NCBI RefSeq assembly: GCF_002077075.2
Contig: NZ_LCWM02000006.1
Span: 1-59,941, forward strand
Direction of reading: 5' to 3'
DNA: 59,941 nucleotides
Source of the DNA: Thermoproteus sp. CP80
GTDB lineage: Archaea > Thermoproteota > Thermoprotei > Thermoproteales > Thermoproteaceae
This document shows, one piece after another, positions 7,859 to 16,775 of the stretch. Position numbers and translations under genes: made by a program. Each line of letters starts with the position of its first letter. The stretch's first letter is position 1. The notes under the pieces were generated by a model. It saw only the letters and a program-made list of their open reading frames with translations, was not told the DNA's origin and searched no databases.

Positions 7859-8671
7859 GTGAGGGGCGTTGTCCTCAGGGCTGACGGCGAGAACATACTG
7901 CTTGTGGCCGACACCCACGTCGGCTACGAGGCCGAGTTGAGGCTCAGAGGTATACGGGCCGTCAGCCAGACCAATAGACTTCTCGACGACTTGAGGCGGT
8001 GGGGCGAGGAGGCGGGAGCCAACACGTTGGCGATACTCGGCGACGTGAAGCACGAGCTGCCTACTCCCCGGGAGACGGCCGCTGAGGTTAGGCAGTTCCT
8101 GAAGGAGCTCGCGAGGCTGTACGAAAGGGTGATATTAATTCCGGGCAACCACGACGGTCTGCTCGACGAGATCTCGCAGGCCATAGAGGGCGTCTATCTG
8201 GCCGACGGCAGAGGGGTGCTGCTGGACGGCGTTAGAACTACCTTGTTGCTGCACGGGCACGCCAAGCCTCGTCCCGAGGACTTAGCGAGGGCCGATGTCC
8301 TGGTCATGGGGCACACGCATCCGTCCGTCTCTATTGTCGACGAGATAGGATACGTCTCCAGGGAGCACGCCATAATTAAGATAAAACAGAATAAAGGTGA
8401 TCTAATAAAGAAGATGTATAATAAACCAATTGATTTAAATGAGGAAATTAGAATTATTATACTTCCTGCTTCACATCCTCTTATAACAGGCTTCAACGTA
8501 GCCAATTTGCCGCAACTAAACAACGACGATAGGACCATCTTGAGGTATGTCGACCTAAGGCCCGAGCTCGTCGAGGTCTATCTAACCGACTTCACGTTTC
8601 TCGGAACCCTAGATCTCTTCCTCAGCGGAAGAGCCGAGGAGGAGAGTCGGCTTGAGATGGTGACATCATAG
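7859..8671 (+). CDS. Metallophosphoesterase, COG1407 type
   Basis: This 270-aa protein has the calcineurin-like metal motifs in order: VADTHVGYE (about 16-24), LGDVKHE (about 61-67), PGNHDG (about 96-101), LLHGHAKPRP (about 130-139) and MGHTHPS (about 150-156). These ligands bind two metals in phosphoesterases of the archaeal COG1407 group, whose substrate is not settled; relatives act on phosphodiesters or nucleic acid ends. Start GTG 7859 is 15 bases after the preceding stop, so it may be co-transcribed with the MinD-like gene. The stretch 8375-8500 is AT-rich. Confidence 0.85.
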   Translation: MRGVVLRADGENILLVADTHVGYEAELRLRGIRAVSQTNRLLDDLRRWGEEAGANTLAILGDVKHELPTPRETAAEVRQFLKELARLYERVILIPGNHDGLLDEISQAIEGVYLADGRGVLLDGVRTTLLLHGHAKPRPEDLARADVLVMGHTHPSVSIVDEIGYVSREHAIIKIKQNKGDLIKKMYNKPIDLNEEIRIIILPASHPLITGFNVANLPQLNNDDRTILRYVDLRPELVEVYLTDFTFLGTLDLFLSGRAEEESRLEMVTS

Positions 8672-8672
8672 A

Positions 8673-9986
8673 TCAGGCGCTGCCCGCTCCCCTCATCGTG
8701 CCGTTCTGCGCGTACGTATATAAATCATATCTCAGGAGTTGCGCCACCCTCTCCGCCTCCTCGAAATTGTCGTTGAGCCTAACGAACCCGACGCGTAGAC
8801 AGGCGGCCTTCTGCAGGGCTCTCTCGGTCCTCGAAGACATGTACACCACGGCCTTCTTCCTATCGTAGTATATCTTCTTGAGGACCCCCAACCCTATCAA
8901 GAACCCCTCGCGGTCCTCGACACCGACCAACAAGCCCCTCTCGAAGCCCTCGGGGAATCCGAAGACCTTGAACGAGTTGAGCCTCCTGACGATCCACTGG
9001 TCTGTCACCACGTATAACGTGGAGCCGAGCTGGTTGGCGTACATGACCCTCGCGTTGATCGTGCGCGACAGCATAGCCCTGAACTCGCCCTCCAGGTCGA
9101 GCCCTCGGAAGAGGCCTATATTGCATAGAGGCGTTCTGTTTAGGTCCACCGATACCTCCCTCACGGGGAATATAAACCGCGCGTAGCTCATCTCTCTGTG
9201 TATCTTTCTATCTTCCTTAGTCCTGGTTCCGACCGCAGGCGGGGGCCTTACGGATACCACGTCCGAGAAGCCCGCCAGTATGCCGTCGAGCTCGTTGCCC
9301 ACCTTGATTGCTACGATGTTTTTAGGCCTTATCTTGGCCAATAAAGCCCTCTTGTACTCCTCAGCCTCCTCTCCCGATATCCAACCGTCCGTATTTATTA
9401 TCACCGCGTCGGCCGACCATATCTGTTGTGCATAGAGCACCAATTTGCCTATGGCCTCTATCGCCCGGGGCCATATCCTCTCGAGGCTGGTCGACTGCAT
9501 AAACACCGACCTCTCGGCTTGTATCTGCCTCAAGCTCGTGATGGGCTTGACGACTCTGCTCGCAGATATGGTGGTGGGAGGGCCTATGTCGTTCTGGCCT
9601 ACGTCGGCATCTATTACGGCCACCCTAAGGCCGCGCGATAAGGCCTTGTTGGCCAACACGGCGGCCATGGTCGACTTGCCCACGTCGATGGCGCCGACAA
9701 CCATGGTGATCCCGTTTAGATCCATGCCGGACGCCGCGGATTCCCATTCGTCGAGCACCTCCTCCTCGGGCCTCGCCCGCTCCAGAACGGCGTTGGGGCC
9801 CAACACCACGCTTATCTTGGCCCTATCCACCGCCTTAAACGCAAGCCTTCTGGCCCTCAACACCGTGAAGTGGCTCCCACCGGTGTAGAGCACGCCGACG
9901 GCATATACGGCGCCCTCCAGCACGTCGATCTTCGCAGGACCCTCTACCCTAAATATATCGCCTGGCTCCATGGAGTAAGTCCTCAC
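8673..9986 (-). CDS. Clp1/Grc3-type polynucleotide 5'-hydroxyl kinase
   Basis: This 437-aa protein has Walker A GAIDVGKSTM at about 97-106 and the signature VIDADVGQNDIGPPTT after it, typical of the Clp1/Grc3/NOL9 family (COG1341). Family members phosphorylate RNA or DNA 5'-OH ends using ATP; archaeal Clp1 acts on both. A beta-rich N-terminal domain precedes the kinase core and a C-terminal domain follows, as in the family. It is convergent with the phosphoesterase (1-base gap) and divergent from primase PriL. It may act in RNA 5'-end healing after tRNA intron or other RNA cleavage; this role is inferred. Confidence 0.88.
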   Translation of the reverse strand: MRTYSMEPGDIFRVEGPAKIDVLEGAVYAVGVLYTGGSHFTVLRARRLAFKAVDRAKISVVLGPNAVLERARPEEEVLDEWESAASGMDLNGITMVVGAIDVGKSTMAAVLANKALSRGLRVAVIDADVGQNDIGPPTTISASRVVKPITSLRQIQAERSVFMQSTSLERIWPRAIEAIGKLVLYAQQIWSADAVIINTDGWISGEEAEEYKRALLAKIRPKNIVAIKVGNELDGILAGFSDVVSVRPPPAVGTRTKEDRKIHREMSYARFIFPVREVSVDLNRTPLCNIGLFRGLDLEGEFRAMLSRTINARVMYANQLGSTLYVVTDQWIVRRLNSFKVFGFPEGFERGLLVGVEDREGFLIGLGVLKKIYYDRKKAVVYMSSRTERALQKAACLRVGFVRLNDNFEEAERVAQLLRYDLYTYAQNGTMRGAGSA

Positions 9987-10024
9987 GTAATATACGGTAT
10001 GTCGTCTTTTTAGCCTTAAGGCCT

Positions 10025-11122
10025 ATGCCCAAGGCGGACCTCAGCTTTTTATTTAATGCGGTAAACGCTTCAGTGTCTTGCCACGCAACGTCGCAGGAGC
10101 TCGCGTGTCTCTTCCCCTATCTCGACAAGTCGGGGGAATATCTGTACTCCCGCGGATTTACGCTCGAGAACGTCCTGGCTTCCGAGGCCGCGGTTGAGAG
10201 GGCAATACAAATCGTCGAGGGGTCCCTCCGCAGGGGCAAGCCGGCTCCATGCGTCTCGAGCCAAGAGCTCGAAGCCGCCGCGGCCAGGCTGGCCGTCTAC
10301 ATCGTCGCGGCCTCGGCGAACTCGTACGTATTGAGGAGATTTGCGGATTCCCAGAGCAAGATATTCACGTTCAGGGTCAGAAACACGCCGGGCATCCAGT
10401 CCTTTGAATGCAAGGCCGAAATAGCCGCGGATCTGGGCATAGAGACGGCCCTCACCCATGATATAATCAAGGGCTCCATCCTCGCCGTAACCCACCCTCT
10501 CGCGATTAGATGGATATATTACGTCAAATACGCGCCGCAGGATCCAGACTGGTCCATGATAAATAGGCCCGTTGTGAAGGGCTGGGTCCTTCTGCGCATA
10601 GACGACTTCGAGAGGATCATGGAGGAGGCGTACGAGGCGAGGATCCTAAGGCTCGCCTCGAGGGAGGATGTAGGATATATAGCGGGCGTCCTGGGCAAGA
10701 TGGACAAGATATCAGCCCTTCTGGAGAGGTTGAGATCCTACAGGCCTATCGCCGCCAGGGCCGCACCGGCGGGCGAGACGCCGCCCTGCATGGCGTCGAT
10801 CCTGGAGTCGCTGAAACGCGGCGAGAATCTCCCGCATGTGGCGCGCTTCGCCATAACCGCCTACTTGTTGAGGCAGGGATGGGACGTAGATCGGATAGTC
10901 GACCTCTTCAGATCGGCGCCTGATTTCAACGAAAGGATCACCCGTTACCAAGTGCAACATATAGCTGGACAGGCCGGCGGAAGGAAGGAGTACTCGGTAC
11001 CCAGCTGCGAGACCATGAACTCCTGGGGCCTCTGCCCCACCAACTTGGGATGTGGAGTAAAGAACCCGGTGCAGTATGGCCGCAGAAGAGATAGCGCTAC
11101 TGTTAAGGAGAATAGGGCTTAA
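10025..11122 (+). CDS. priL: DNA primase large subunit PriL
   Basis: This 365-aa protein has a helical N-terminal domain and a C-terminal domain with cysteines in PPCMAS, SCETMNSWGLCPTNLGC, which supply the four ligands of the 4Fe-4S cluster found in archaeal/eukaryotic primase large subunits. It partners PriS to start RNA/DNA primers at replication forks; PriS is not in this window. Its last 47 bases overlap the AGOG start in another frame, so the two are probably one operon and translationally coupled. Confidence 0.9.
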   Translation: MPKADLSFLFNAVNASVSCHATSQELACLFPYLDKSGEYLYSRGFTLENVLASEAAVERAIQIVEGSLRRGKPAPCVSSQELEAAAARLAVYIVAASANSYVLRRFADSQSKIFTFRVRNTPGIQSFECKAEIAADLGIETALTHDIIKGSILAVTHPLAIRWIYYVKYAPQDPDWSMINRPVVKGWVLLRIDDFERIMEEAYEARILRLASREDVGYIAGVLGKMDKISALLERLRSYRPIAARAAPAGETPPCMASILESLKRGENLPHVARFAITAYLLRQGWDVDRIVDLFRSAPDFNERITRYQVQHIAGQAGGRKEYSVPSCETMNSWGLCPTNLGCGVKNPVQYGRRRDSATVKENRA

Positions 11123-11819
11123 GGCGATACTCGATCTGGAGCGGGAGGATCCGCAGTACAAGTCCATATGCCGCCTCTGCGGCAACAGAGCCGTGGAGGA
11201 CGTGGCGCGGCTGGTCATGATGAACGCCTTGATTAGCTACAGGCTTGCGGGTAAGGGGGAGGAGCATTGGCAGTATTTCGCCGATTTCTTCTCCAGGAAG
11301 AGGAGCGACGATATCTGCGAGGAATTTGTGCAATATATACAAACAAGCCCCTATTTGGCGATAGGCAGAGGCGCCAGAATTAAGAGGATAGGGAAGATTT
11401 GCAAGTATAGGCCCGACCTGGAGAATCTCTCCAAGGTGTGGAGAGACCTCGCGAGACTTCTGGAAACAGATAGCGAGGCTAAGACCGTGGTATTCGCCGT
11501 GAAGATGTTGAACTACGTCTATATGTGCTGCGCGGGAGTTGACAGAGCCCTGCCCAGCGATATCCCCATCCCTGTTGACTACAGAGTGGCCAAGCTGACG
11601 GCATGCCTCGGCTTGATAAGAACCAGCCCGGAGGAGGCCTTGAGGAGACATAGGGAGGTCCAGAGGATTTGGAGCGAGATAGCGGAGAGAAGCGGGGTGC
11701 CGCCGCTTCATATAGATACGGTGCTCTGGCTGGCCGGGAGGGTCGTGCTCTACGGGGATAGATCCTACGCCGTCCCTGAGGAGTTCCTAAGCCTTATAAA
11801 GAGATTTTGCAATAGATAA
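11076..11819 (+). CDS. AGOG-type 8-oxoguanine DNA glycosylase/lyase
   Basis: The 247-aa product closely matches remembered Pyrobaculum aerophilum AGOG along its whole length: LEREDPQY, NALISYRLAGKGEEHW, DIPIPVDYRVAKLT, PPLHIDTVLWLAGR. The helix-hairpin-helix glycosylase removes 8-oxoguanine and cleaves the strand; Lys143 (AVKMLNY) and Asp168 (PVDYR) are at the catalytic positions. The start within priL fits the family N terminus MAAE. Its 3' end overlaps the convergent small gene by 33 bases. Confidence 0.93.
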   Translation: MAAEEIALLLRRIGLKAILDLEREDPQYKSICRLCGNRAVEDVARLVMMNALISYRLAGKGEEHWQYFADFFSRKRSDDICEEFVQYIQTSPYLAIGRGARIKRIGKICKYRPDLENLSKVWRDLARLLETDSEAKTVVFAVKMLNYVYMCCAGVDRALPSDIPIPVDYRVAKLTACLGLIRTSPEEALRRHREVQRIWSEIAERSGVPPLHIDTVLWLAGRVVLYGDRSYAVPEEFLSLIKRFCNR

Positions 11820-12083
11820 TGAGAGTTTTTCTATTTCTTTAATAGACATTTTTGTGGAAATTTCTTTTAATAGAACCAAAGTATTATTCGGCTCTAATTT
11901 TATATATCCTCCGTCGGCGAGCCTTTTAAGCACGTCGCGCGCGACGTCCTCGCCCGCCCAGAACTCCAGCGCCCTATATGAGCGCAGATACTTAGCCCTG
12001 GCCCTGCCCCCCCTCGCCGACACCTCCTCCAGTATGTAGAGCGCTATCTCCGACAACAGCTTCCGCCTATCGGCAGCGCTCAT
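11787..12083 (-). CDS. Small helical protein, possible winged-helix regulator
   Basis: This 98-aa protein contains a winged-helix-like pattern: LYILEEVSARGGRARAKYL, then DVLKRLADGGYIKLEP. No family was identified. It follows the AcnX small-subunit gene with a 17-base overlap on the same strand, so it sits last in the mevalonate-pathway operon and could regulate it or be a passenger. Its last 33 bases overlap the AGOG gene tail to tail. Confidence 0.65.
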   Translation of the reverse strand: MSAADRRKLLSEIALYILEEVSARGGRARAKYLRSYRALEFWAGEDVARDVLKRLADGGYIKLEPNNTLVLLKEISTKMSIKEIEKLSLSIAKSLYKA

Positions 12084-12423
12084 AGTCGCCCGTCGACAGA
12101 TCTATTTCAATACATCCCTCGGGCAGCTCTCCCTGGAACAACGGCACTCCGGCCAGGGCCGACGCTGTGATCAACATCAAATCCACGGATCTCGCTACTA
12201 TAGCTACAGGCGCGTTGCCCCGAGCTGCGGCGTGCCAGAGCACGTAGGGCCCGACCGTGGAGCCCCTCACGTAGGGCACCGCGAGGATCTTGCCGGATAT
12301 CCTGACGCCGGATATCACGCCGCTCTCCGGATCCAGATCCCCAAGGAACGATATAGGGCCCAGCTTCACGACCTCCGCCCGCACAGCCCCACTGCCTCTC
12401 ACTACGGGCTTAAGCGTAGGCAT
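12067..12423 (-). CDS. Phosphomevalonate dehydratase small subunit (AcnX swivel domain)
   Basis: The 118-aa protein carries the aconitase-X swivel-domain pattern SGKILAVPYVRGSTVGPYVL and GVPLFQGE. With the large subunit encoded just upstream (14-base overlap) it should form the enzyme that dehydrates mevalonate 5-phosphate to trans-anhydromevalonate 5-phosphate in the modified archaeal mevalonate pathway (established for Aeropyrum pernix). The UbiD-type decarboxylase that takes the next step is encoded nearby. Confidence 0.9.
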   Translation of the reverse strand: MPTLKPVVRGSGAVRAEVVKLGPISFLGDLDPESGVISGVRISGKILAVPYVRGSTVGPYVLWHAAARGNAPVAIVARSVDLMLITASALAGVPLFQGELPEGCIEIDLSTGDYERCR

Positions 12424-13537
12424 AGTCGATGCACTTAGTTGTCTCGCAGGGTATTGTCTTCACCCCGTGAAGTCTCGGTATGTAGTACACGGACTTCATG
12501 GAGTCGGTTGCTATGACCCTAAATCTTCTCGTGTATGGAGACACCACGAGGCACGACCCGGCGAAGACATGCACGTTGTATCCCCTCAGCCTATCCACCA
12601 GCTCTCTCAAGGCGCCGTATACCCCAGGCGATGTGGATATGTAGACAGGCCTCTTCGTCCGGCCTCTTTCGAAAATGACCTTGGATATTCTCAATAGAGT
12701 TTCTAAGTCTAAATGGGGACAGCCCAGATATATTACATCGGGATTATCTAGGTCTTTAAGATATTTTGATAAATCCTCCTCAGATATGGTTATCCTATCC
12801 CTGAAATCGGCCGCCGCCAGATAGCGCCTCCAGTTGGGCGTGACGCCCTCCAACACGGCGAAGATTATTGAGGAATACGTTGAGAGGGCCGCCGCGAATT
12901 CGCGGCGGGCCTCCTCGCCGTTTAGCGTTAGGTCCGAGATGTACGGGATGCCCGAGCCGAGAGATTCGCCGATATAGGCGCCTATCAGTCCGGCCTTGAG
13001 AGGGTCGGCCGCGATCTTGGCGTGGACCCTCGCCGTGGGCCGTCTCCCCTCGGACGTGTACATATCCGTCTTCGGCACGAAGCCCGCCACAGCAGACAGC
13101 AGGGCGAGCGGACCGGGGTTCTTGTCCGACCAGGCATCTCTAAACGTGTTGATGTAGGTTATGGCGTTGGACTCCGCCCATGCGTGCACCGTGCCCGGCT
13201 TAACTCTCAGAAGCTCGTAGGGCGCACATGTAGAGATGGGCGAAATGCCCATCTTGAGGAACGCGTCTATCACCCTCCGCTGGCCGGCCGCAAATTCCCG
13301 CGAAACCTCTAGAAACGAGGAGATATCAACCCCGGAGGGGTTCGACGTGGTGAAGACCTTTACCTTGGCCCCCGACGCCGCCAGCTCCTCTATGAACCTC
13401 ACGCCGTATTCGCCCAGGGTCAGATAGGACACGCCAGACACATGCGCCGTCTCTATCTCGACTACCTCGCCCCCGGAGACGGCGTCCGCTATTCTGCGGA
13501 CAGTCTCCGCCACGCCTACTACGCGGTCATACGACAT
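12410..13537 (-). CDS. Phosphomevalonate dehydratase large subunit (AcnX catalytic domain)
   Basis: This is a 375-aa protein. The ATG at 13537 is preferred over an in-frame TTG six bases earlier because the TATA box AGTATATATC (13556-13565) is 24 bases upstream. The cysteines in STCAPYE, YLGCPH and AGSCLV are typical AcnX positions holding the Fe-S cluster. AESNAITYINT is a further family motif. The product makes trans-anhydromevalonate 5-phosphate for isoprenoid lipid synthesis. The part 12690-12780 is AT-rich. Confidence 0.9.
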   Translation of the reverse strand: MSYDRVVGVAETVRRIADAVSGGEVVEIETAHVSGVSYLTLGEYGVRFIEELAASGAKVKVFTTSNPSGVDISSFLEVSREFAAGQRRVIDAFLKMGISPISTCAPYELLRVKPGTVHAWAESNAITYINTFRDAWSDKNPGPLALLSAVAGFVPKTDMYTSEGRRPTARVHAKIAADPLKAGLIGAYIGESLGSGIPYISDLTLNGEEARREFAAALSTYSSIIFAVLEGVTPNWRRYLAAADFRDRITISEEDLSKYLKDLDNPDVIYLGCPHLDLETLLRISKVIFERGRTKRPVYISTSPGVYGALRELVDRLRGYNVHVFAGSCLVVSPYTRRFRVIATDSMKSVYYIPRLHGVKTIPCETTKCIDYAYA

Positions 13538-13842
13538 CGCCAAAAATACGCTTTCAGTATATATCTTATGGCTCCGCTGCCCCTTGAGGTGGTACGCCTA
13601 CCTTGCCTTCATACTAAACCACGCCAGCCTACGTTCTCCACATGGCAGCTACCGCGTTTCTGCACGCAATGCTTCATACCTAAAGACGCCGTTGTGCATC
13701 TGTGCTTGGTGCGTTTGCCGTTCCACATTAAGACTCGAACTCTAGAACACCTAGACCGCCTCAAGAAATACGCGGAACTCGCCTACGTTATAGCCTACGT
13801 TATAGATGGTTAGGAAGACGGCAGTCCGGATAGTTCCATTTT
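13538..13842. other. 305-base intergenic region with one doubtful frame
   Basis: The only sizeable frame is 13569-13813 (+), 81 codons, with four cysteines spread over its first half and no recognisable family or ribosome binding site. A direct repeat of gcctacgttata lies at its 3' end (13780s-13800s). The left edge holds the TATA box of the AcnX gene. No RNA fold was recognised. Confidence 0.4.
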
Positions 13843-15114
13843 TCATGGTATCCTCGCCTTTTCAAACATGCGCGGATCTCTATCCAGAGGCCGCGTCGCG
13901 TCGACCCCCACTTTATACGTCAGGCCCTCGTCGTTTAGGGCCATCGGATCCAACGTCGAGCCGCGCGCGTAGGGTATCACGAACAGCCCCCTATCAGCCC
14001 GAAAACGCGTGGCCAGCGCCCACTCCACGTCGCGCGGGTCATCCGGATCTATGTCGTCGTCGACCACCACCACGTGCTTCAGGCTGGGATGCGCCGCGAA
14101 TGCGGCTAGGGCGGCGTTCTTGGCGTCGCCCTCGACGTTCTTCCTTATGGAGATAACCGCATGCATCCAGCCGAAGCCGCCCTGAGTGAGCCTGACCTTA
14201 ACCACCTTGGGGACCACCGAGGAGACGGCGCGCCATATCTTGGCCTCCCTCTCGAAGCCCATCAACAGCTGGTGCTCCAAGCCTGCCGGCAGTAGGTAGT
14301 GCACAACGGCGGAGCTCCTCAACATGTATATGCGCTCTATCTTGACCACGGGCTGTTTTCTGACTACGTCGTAGGTGCCCACCACATCGACGTAGGGCCC
14401 CTCGTCGGCCAGCTGCCCCGTTATGTAGCCCTCCATTATCACCGTCGATAGATAGGGCGCGTAGGTCCCGTTGTCCAGCTCGACGGCCTTTAGGCCTTCC
14501 AGGAGGCGGGCGGCCACGGCGAGCTCGAAGACCCCATATGGAGGCGACGAGGCCGCCGCCAGCAGGACCGCCGGATGGACCCCCCACGCCACCGCCACAG
14601 GCGTGTCCCTCCCCACATCCAGCCATCTACGGTATATAGTGTATAGGTGCCGCGGAACCAGCCTAACGACGGCCTTATCGTCGTCTATAGGGGTGAATCT
14701 ATGTATAGAGGCATTGTAGGCCCCGTCCGGCGCCTTGGCCGTGATGATGGCGGAGGTGATATACGGAGCCGCCTCCTTCTCGTAGTACTTCACCAGCGGG
14801 AGCTTGCGTAGCGTGTCGACCGTCTTGTAGTCGTCGGCCCAGGCGCCCACCACGTCGAGCTTGCCCGGGGCGTCCTCGGCGGAGAGCAAGGCCCTGTACG
14901 CCTCCTCGTCGTTACGCGCGCCCAAGATCCTCAGGAGCTTAGACCTCCTGTCGATCAAATTGCCGACGCCGTCGACGCCCGGCCCCACCTCTCTGAAGTA
15001 CGGCGTCGCCGAGCCCTCCGTCTCCTTAAGCGCCCGCGCTATCCGGAACCCCTCGTAGGGCGGATCGTAGACGCGGAGATCCTCCAGCTCCTCGACGTAG
15101 CGGGAAAGCGACAC
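13843..15114 (-). CDS. UbiD-family decarboxylase, probable anhydromevalonate phosphate decarboxylase
   Basis: This 423-aa protein has UbiD-family motifs: GVHPAVLLAAASSPPYG in the middle, EGYITGQLADEGPY, and near the end the acidic VVVDDDIDPDDPRDVEWAL that binds metal and prenylated FMN. UbiD enzymes in archaea with AcnX act as trans-anhydromevalonate 5-phosphate decarboxylase giving isopentenyl phosphate. The position beside both AcnX genes on the same strand supports this over a role in quinone synthesis. It would need a UbiX-made cofactor, not encoded in this window. Confidence 0.88.
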   Translation of the reverse strand: MSLSRYVEELEDLRVYDPPYEGFRIARALKETEGSATPYFREVGPGVDGVGNLIDRRSKLLRILGARNDEEAYRALLSAEDAPGKLDVVGAWADDYKTVDTLRKLPLVKYYEKEAAPYITSAIITAKAPDGAYNASIHRFTPIDDDKAVVRLVPRHLYTIYRRWLDVGRDTPVAVAWGVHPAVLLAAASSPPYGVFELAVAARLLEGLKAVELDNGTYAPYLSTVIMEGYITGQLADEGPYVDVVGTYDVVRKQPVVKIERIYMLRSSAVVHYLLPAGLEHQLLMGFEREAKIWRAVSSVVPKVVKVRLTQGGFGWMHAVISIRKNVEGDAKNAALAAFAAHPSLKHVVVVDDDIDPDDPRDVEWALATRFRADRGLFVIPYARGSTLDPMALNDEGLTYKVGVDATRPLDRDPRMFEKARIP

Positions 15115-15183
15115 GTGCCCTCTTGGTCCCCTATTAAAAACCGTCGCCCGTTAATTATTTAAAAACGCGTTTGAGGGAGGGCC

Positions 15184-15426
15184 ATGTCGGAGGGCGAGGA
15201 ATGGAATTTCCCCGAGGATTGGGAATATGCCGGCGGAGTGCCTGAGCGCACCCTGAAGGTGAAGGCCAAGTGTCCCAAGTGCGGACATGTGTTCGAGGTG
15301 GAGATAGGGGAGAGCTGGTACAACATGGGCTTCAGCATAGCGTGTCCCAAATGCGGCTATCAATTCCCGATAAATATGTACGGCCAAATCGTGGGGGAGG
15401 TAAAGCCCCAGAAGCAGAAAAAGTGA
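15184..15426 (+). CDS. Zinc-ribbon protein (80 aa)
   Basis: Two CPKCG knuckles, KCPKCGHVFEVE at about 29-40 and ACPKCGYQFPIN at about 52-63, form one zinc ribbon. The N terminus is acidic and the C terminus basic (KPQKQKK). Such proteins often bind nucleic acid or support transcription; no partner is evident. An AT-rich promoter (TTAATTATTTAAAAA, 15150-15165) lies upstream. The gene is separate from the following heat-shock gene. Confidence 0.75.
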   Translation: MSEGEEWNFPEDWEYAGGVPERTLKVKAKCPKCGHVFEVEIGESWYNMGFSIACPKCGYQFPINMYGQIVGEVKPQKQKK

Positions 15427-15495
15427 TACAGGAATACTTTTCAAATATCTCAATTGTTTAAAGGGTCCAATTTAGAGGACTCCCCTAAAGGCTAT

Positions 15496-15879
15496 ATGGA
15501 GCCTATAAAAAAGATAGAAGAAGGGTTGAAAGAGCTCTATACGGCCAACGTGGGCAAGATAGAGCGCGAGCCCGACGTAGACATATATGAACAAGGCGAG
15601 AACCTGCTGATCATGGTAGACCTGCCGGGCTTCAGGAAAGACTCCATAAAGGTCAAGCTCTTCGAGCACGCAGTGGAGATAACCGCGTTGCCCAACTCCG
15701 ACGTGCCCGGCCGCGCCGTCATCAGGGAGAGAGCGGCCAATTTCCCCATACAGAGACGTATAGAGCTGCCGTTCAGGCTTAGGGTGGACAGCGCCAGGGC
15801 GATATACAAAGACGGCGTGCTCCAAATATCGGCGATAAAGGCAGGGGAAGTGGGCACCGCGGAGCTGAAAATCGACTAA
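15496..15879 (+). CDS. Small heat-shock protein (Hsp20/alpha-crystallin)
   Basis: This 127-aa protein is counted from ATG 15496; a TTG at 15454 in the same frame would add 14 residues. The alpha-crystallin domain runs from [20 protein letters not shown] to the end with the family strand pattern and the I-x-I type end ([13 protein letters not shown]). These ATP-independent chaperones form oligomers and hold unfolded proteins at high temperature. An AT-rich element TTTCAAATATCTCAATTG (15438-15455) is the likely promoter. Confidence 0.88.
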   Translation: MEPIKKIEEGLKELYTANVGKIEREPDVDIYEQGENLLIMVDLPGFRKDSIKVKLFEHAVEITALPNSDVPGRAVIRERAANFPIQRRIELPFRLRVDSARAIYKDGVLQISAIKAGEVGTAELKID

Positions 15880-16424
15880 AGCTTTGCCCACCTGAATCCT
15901 ACCAGCGCGACCTCGTTGCTTGGTTTTAACACCGTGGCCAGCGTGAACGTCTTTTTGACCGAATGCGAAAGCCTGCCGCCTCTGGCTATATCGGTGGCGC
16001 TGATGCCGCGGTCGGGCTCTAGGAACACGACGACCATGGGGGCATGATCTATCCCAGGCCCCTTCTCGTAAACCGAGAACAAGGCGCCGAACTTCAGGCC
16101 TGACTTAACTATATATCCTAAATCTCTAAAATATTTATATATCAAATAGATTTCGTCAAAATTCCTTAGATTGTTCTCGCCTATTTTTCTAAGTTCATCT
16201 ATATCTATCCTTCTCTCACCGTCGTAGACCTCCAACAGATCCCTCTCGGCAAGATAGAGGGCCTCGTACAGCGATAGGACAAGCGGCGATTCCATCTTGT
16301 CGACCTCCTCTAGCTTGACTTTGTCCTTCAGCAGAAACTTCCCGTAGAACCCGCTCTTGTACAGCCTCCGGGCCTCCTCGACGTCTTCGACCACGACGGC
16401 CAAACCCCTCAGGACACCCCTCAT
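15876..16424 (-). CDS. endA: tRNA-splicing endonuclease catalytic subunit EndA
   Basis: This 182-aa protein has the catalytic C-terminal domain: Tyr119 (SVYEKG), His127 (GIDHAPM) and Lys158 (HSVKKTF), the usual Tyr/His/Lys triad, with [15 protein letters not shown] between. In Crenarchaea this subunit pairs with a structural partner to make a heterotetramer able to cut non-canonical bulge-helix-bulge sites. That fits the odd intron positions in all four tRNA genes of this window. The second subunit is not seen here. Start is a 4-base overlap with the preceding gene. Part 16105-16205 is AT-rich. Confidence 0.92.
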   Translation of the reverse strand: MRGVLRGLAVVVEDVEEARRLYKSGFYGKFLLKDKVKLEEVDKMESPLVLSLYEALYLAERDLLEVYDGERRIDIDELRKIGENNLRNFDEIYLIYKYFRDLGYIVKSGLKFGALFSVYEKGPGIDHAPMVVVFLEPDRGISATDIARGGRLSHSVKKTFTLATVLKPSNEVALVGFRWAKL

Positions 16425-16750
16425 TTAATCCTCCGCACGGTGACTATGGTGCCCTCGGCTATGCCGAGCGACTTCAAGTCCTCGGGGTTGACCCAAACCT
16501 CCTGTTGGGGCACCTTCTCGTCAGCGAGCGCCTTGAAGGTCCTCCTCTTCTCGCCTCCGACTATTTCCACCTCCTCGACCGACCCGTACTCCTCAGCCAC
16601 AGATTTGTTGATCTTGGCGTTGCCTCTCTCGACTTCGTCGACCGCCTTAGCTCTCAACCGCCTCTCCTCCCTGAGGGCTTTTCTCTCCTCCTTCTGGGGC
16701 TTCAGAAACGGCGGAACTAGGACCTTGCGGCCCCTCTCTATCTCGCCCAT
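16421..16750 (-). CDS. Unknown basic protein upstream of endA
   Basis: This 109-aa protein has a long Arg/Lys/Glu-rich N-terminal helix (residues 15-40). Its C-terminal beta-rich segment ([26 protein letters not shown] region) resembles double-psi or AbrB-like barrels. It overlaps endA by 4 bases and follows glyS by 25 bases, so it may belong to a glyS-unknown-endA operon. No function is claimed. Confidence 0.65.
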   Translation of the reverse strand: MGEIERGRKVLVPPFLKPQKEERKALREERRLRAKAVDEVERGNAKINKSVAEEYGSVEEVEIVGGEKRRTFKALADEKVPQQEVWVNPEDLKSLGIAEGTIVTVRRIK

Positions 16751-16775
16751 ACAGTAAGAACGGCTTGGTGTTTAT

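Noticed and set aside
13569-13813. 81-aa cysteine-containing protein
   Set aside because: There is no family match, no start signal, and the TATA nearby belongs to the opposite gene; kept only as a doubtful frame.
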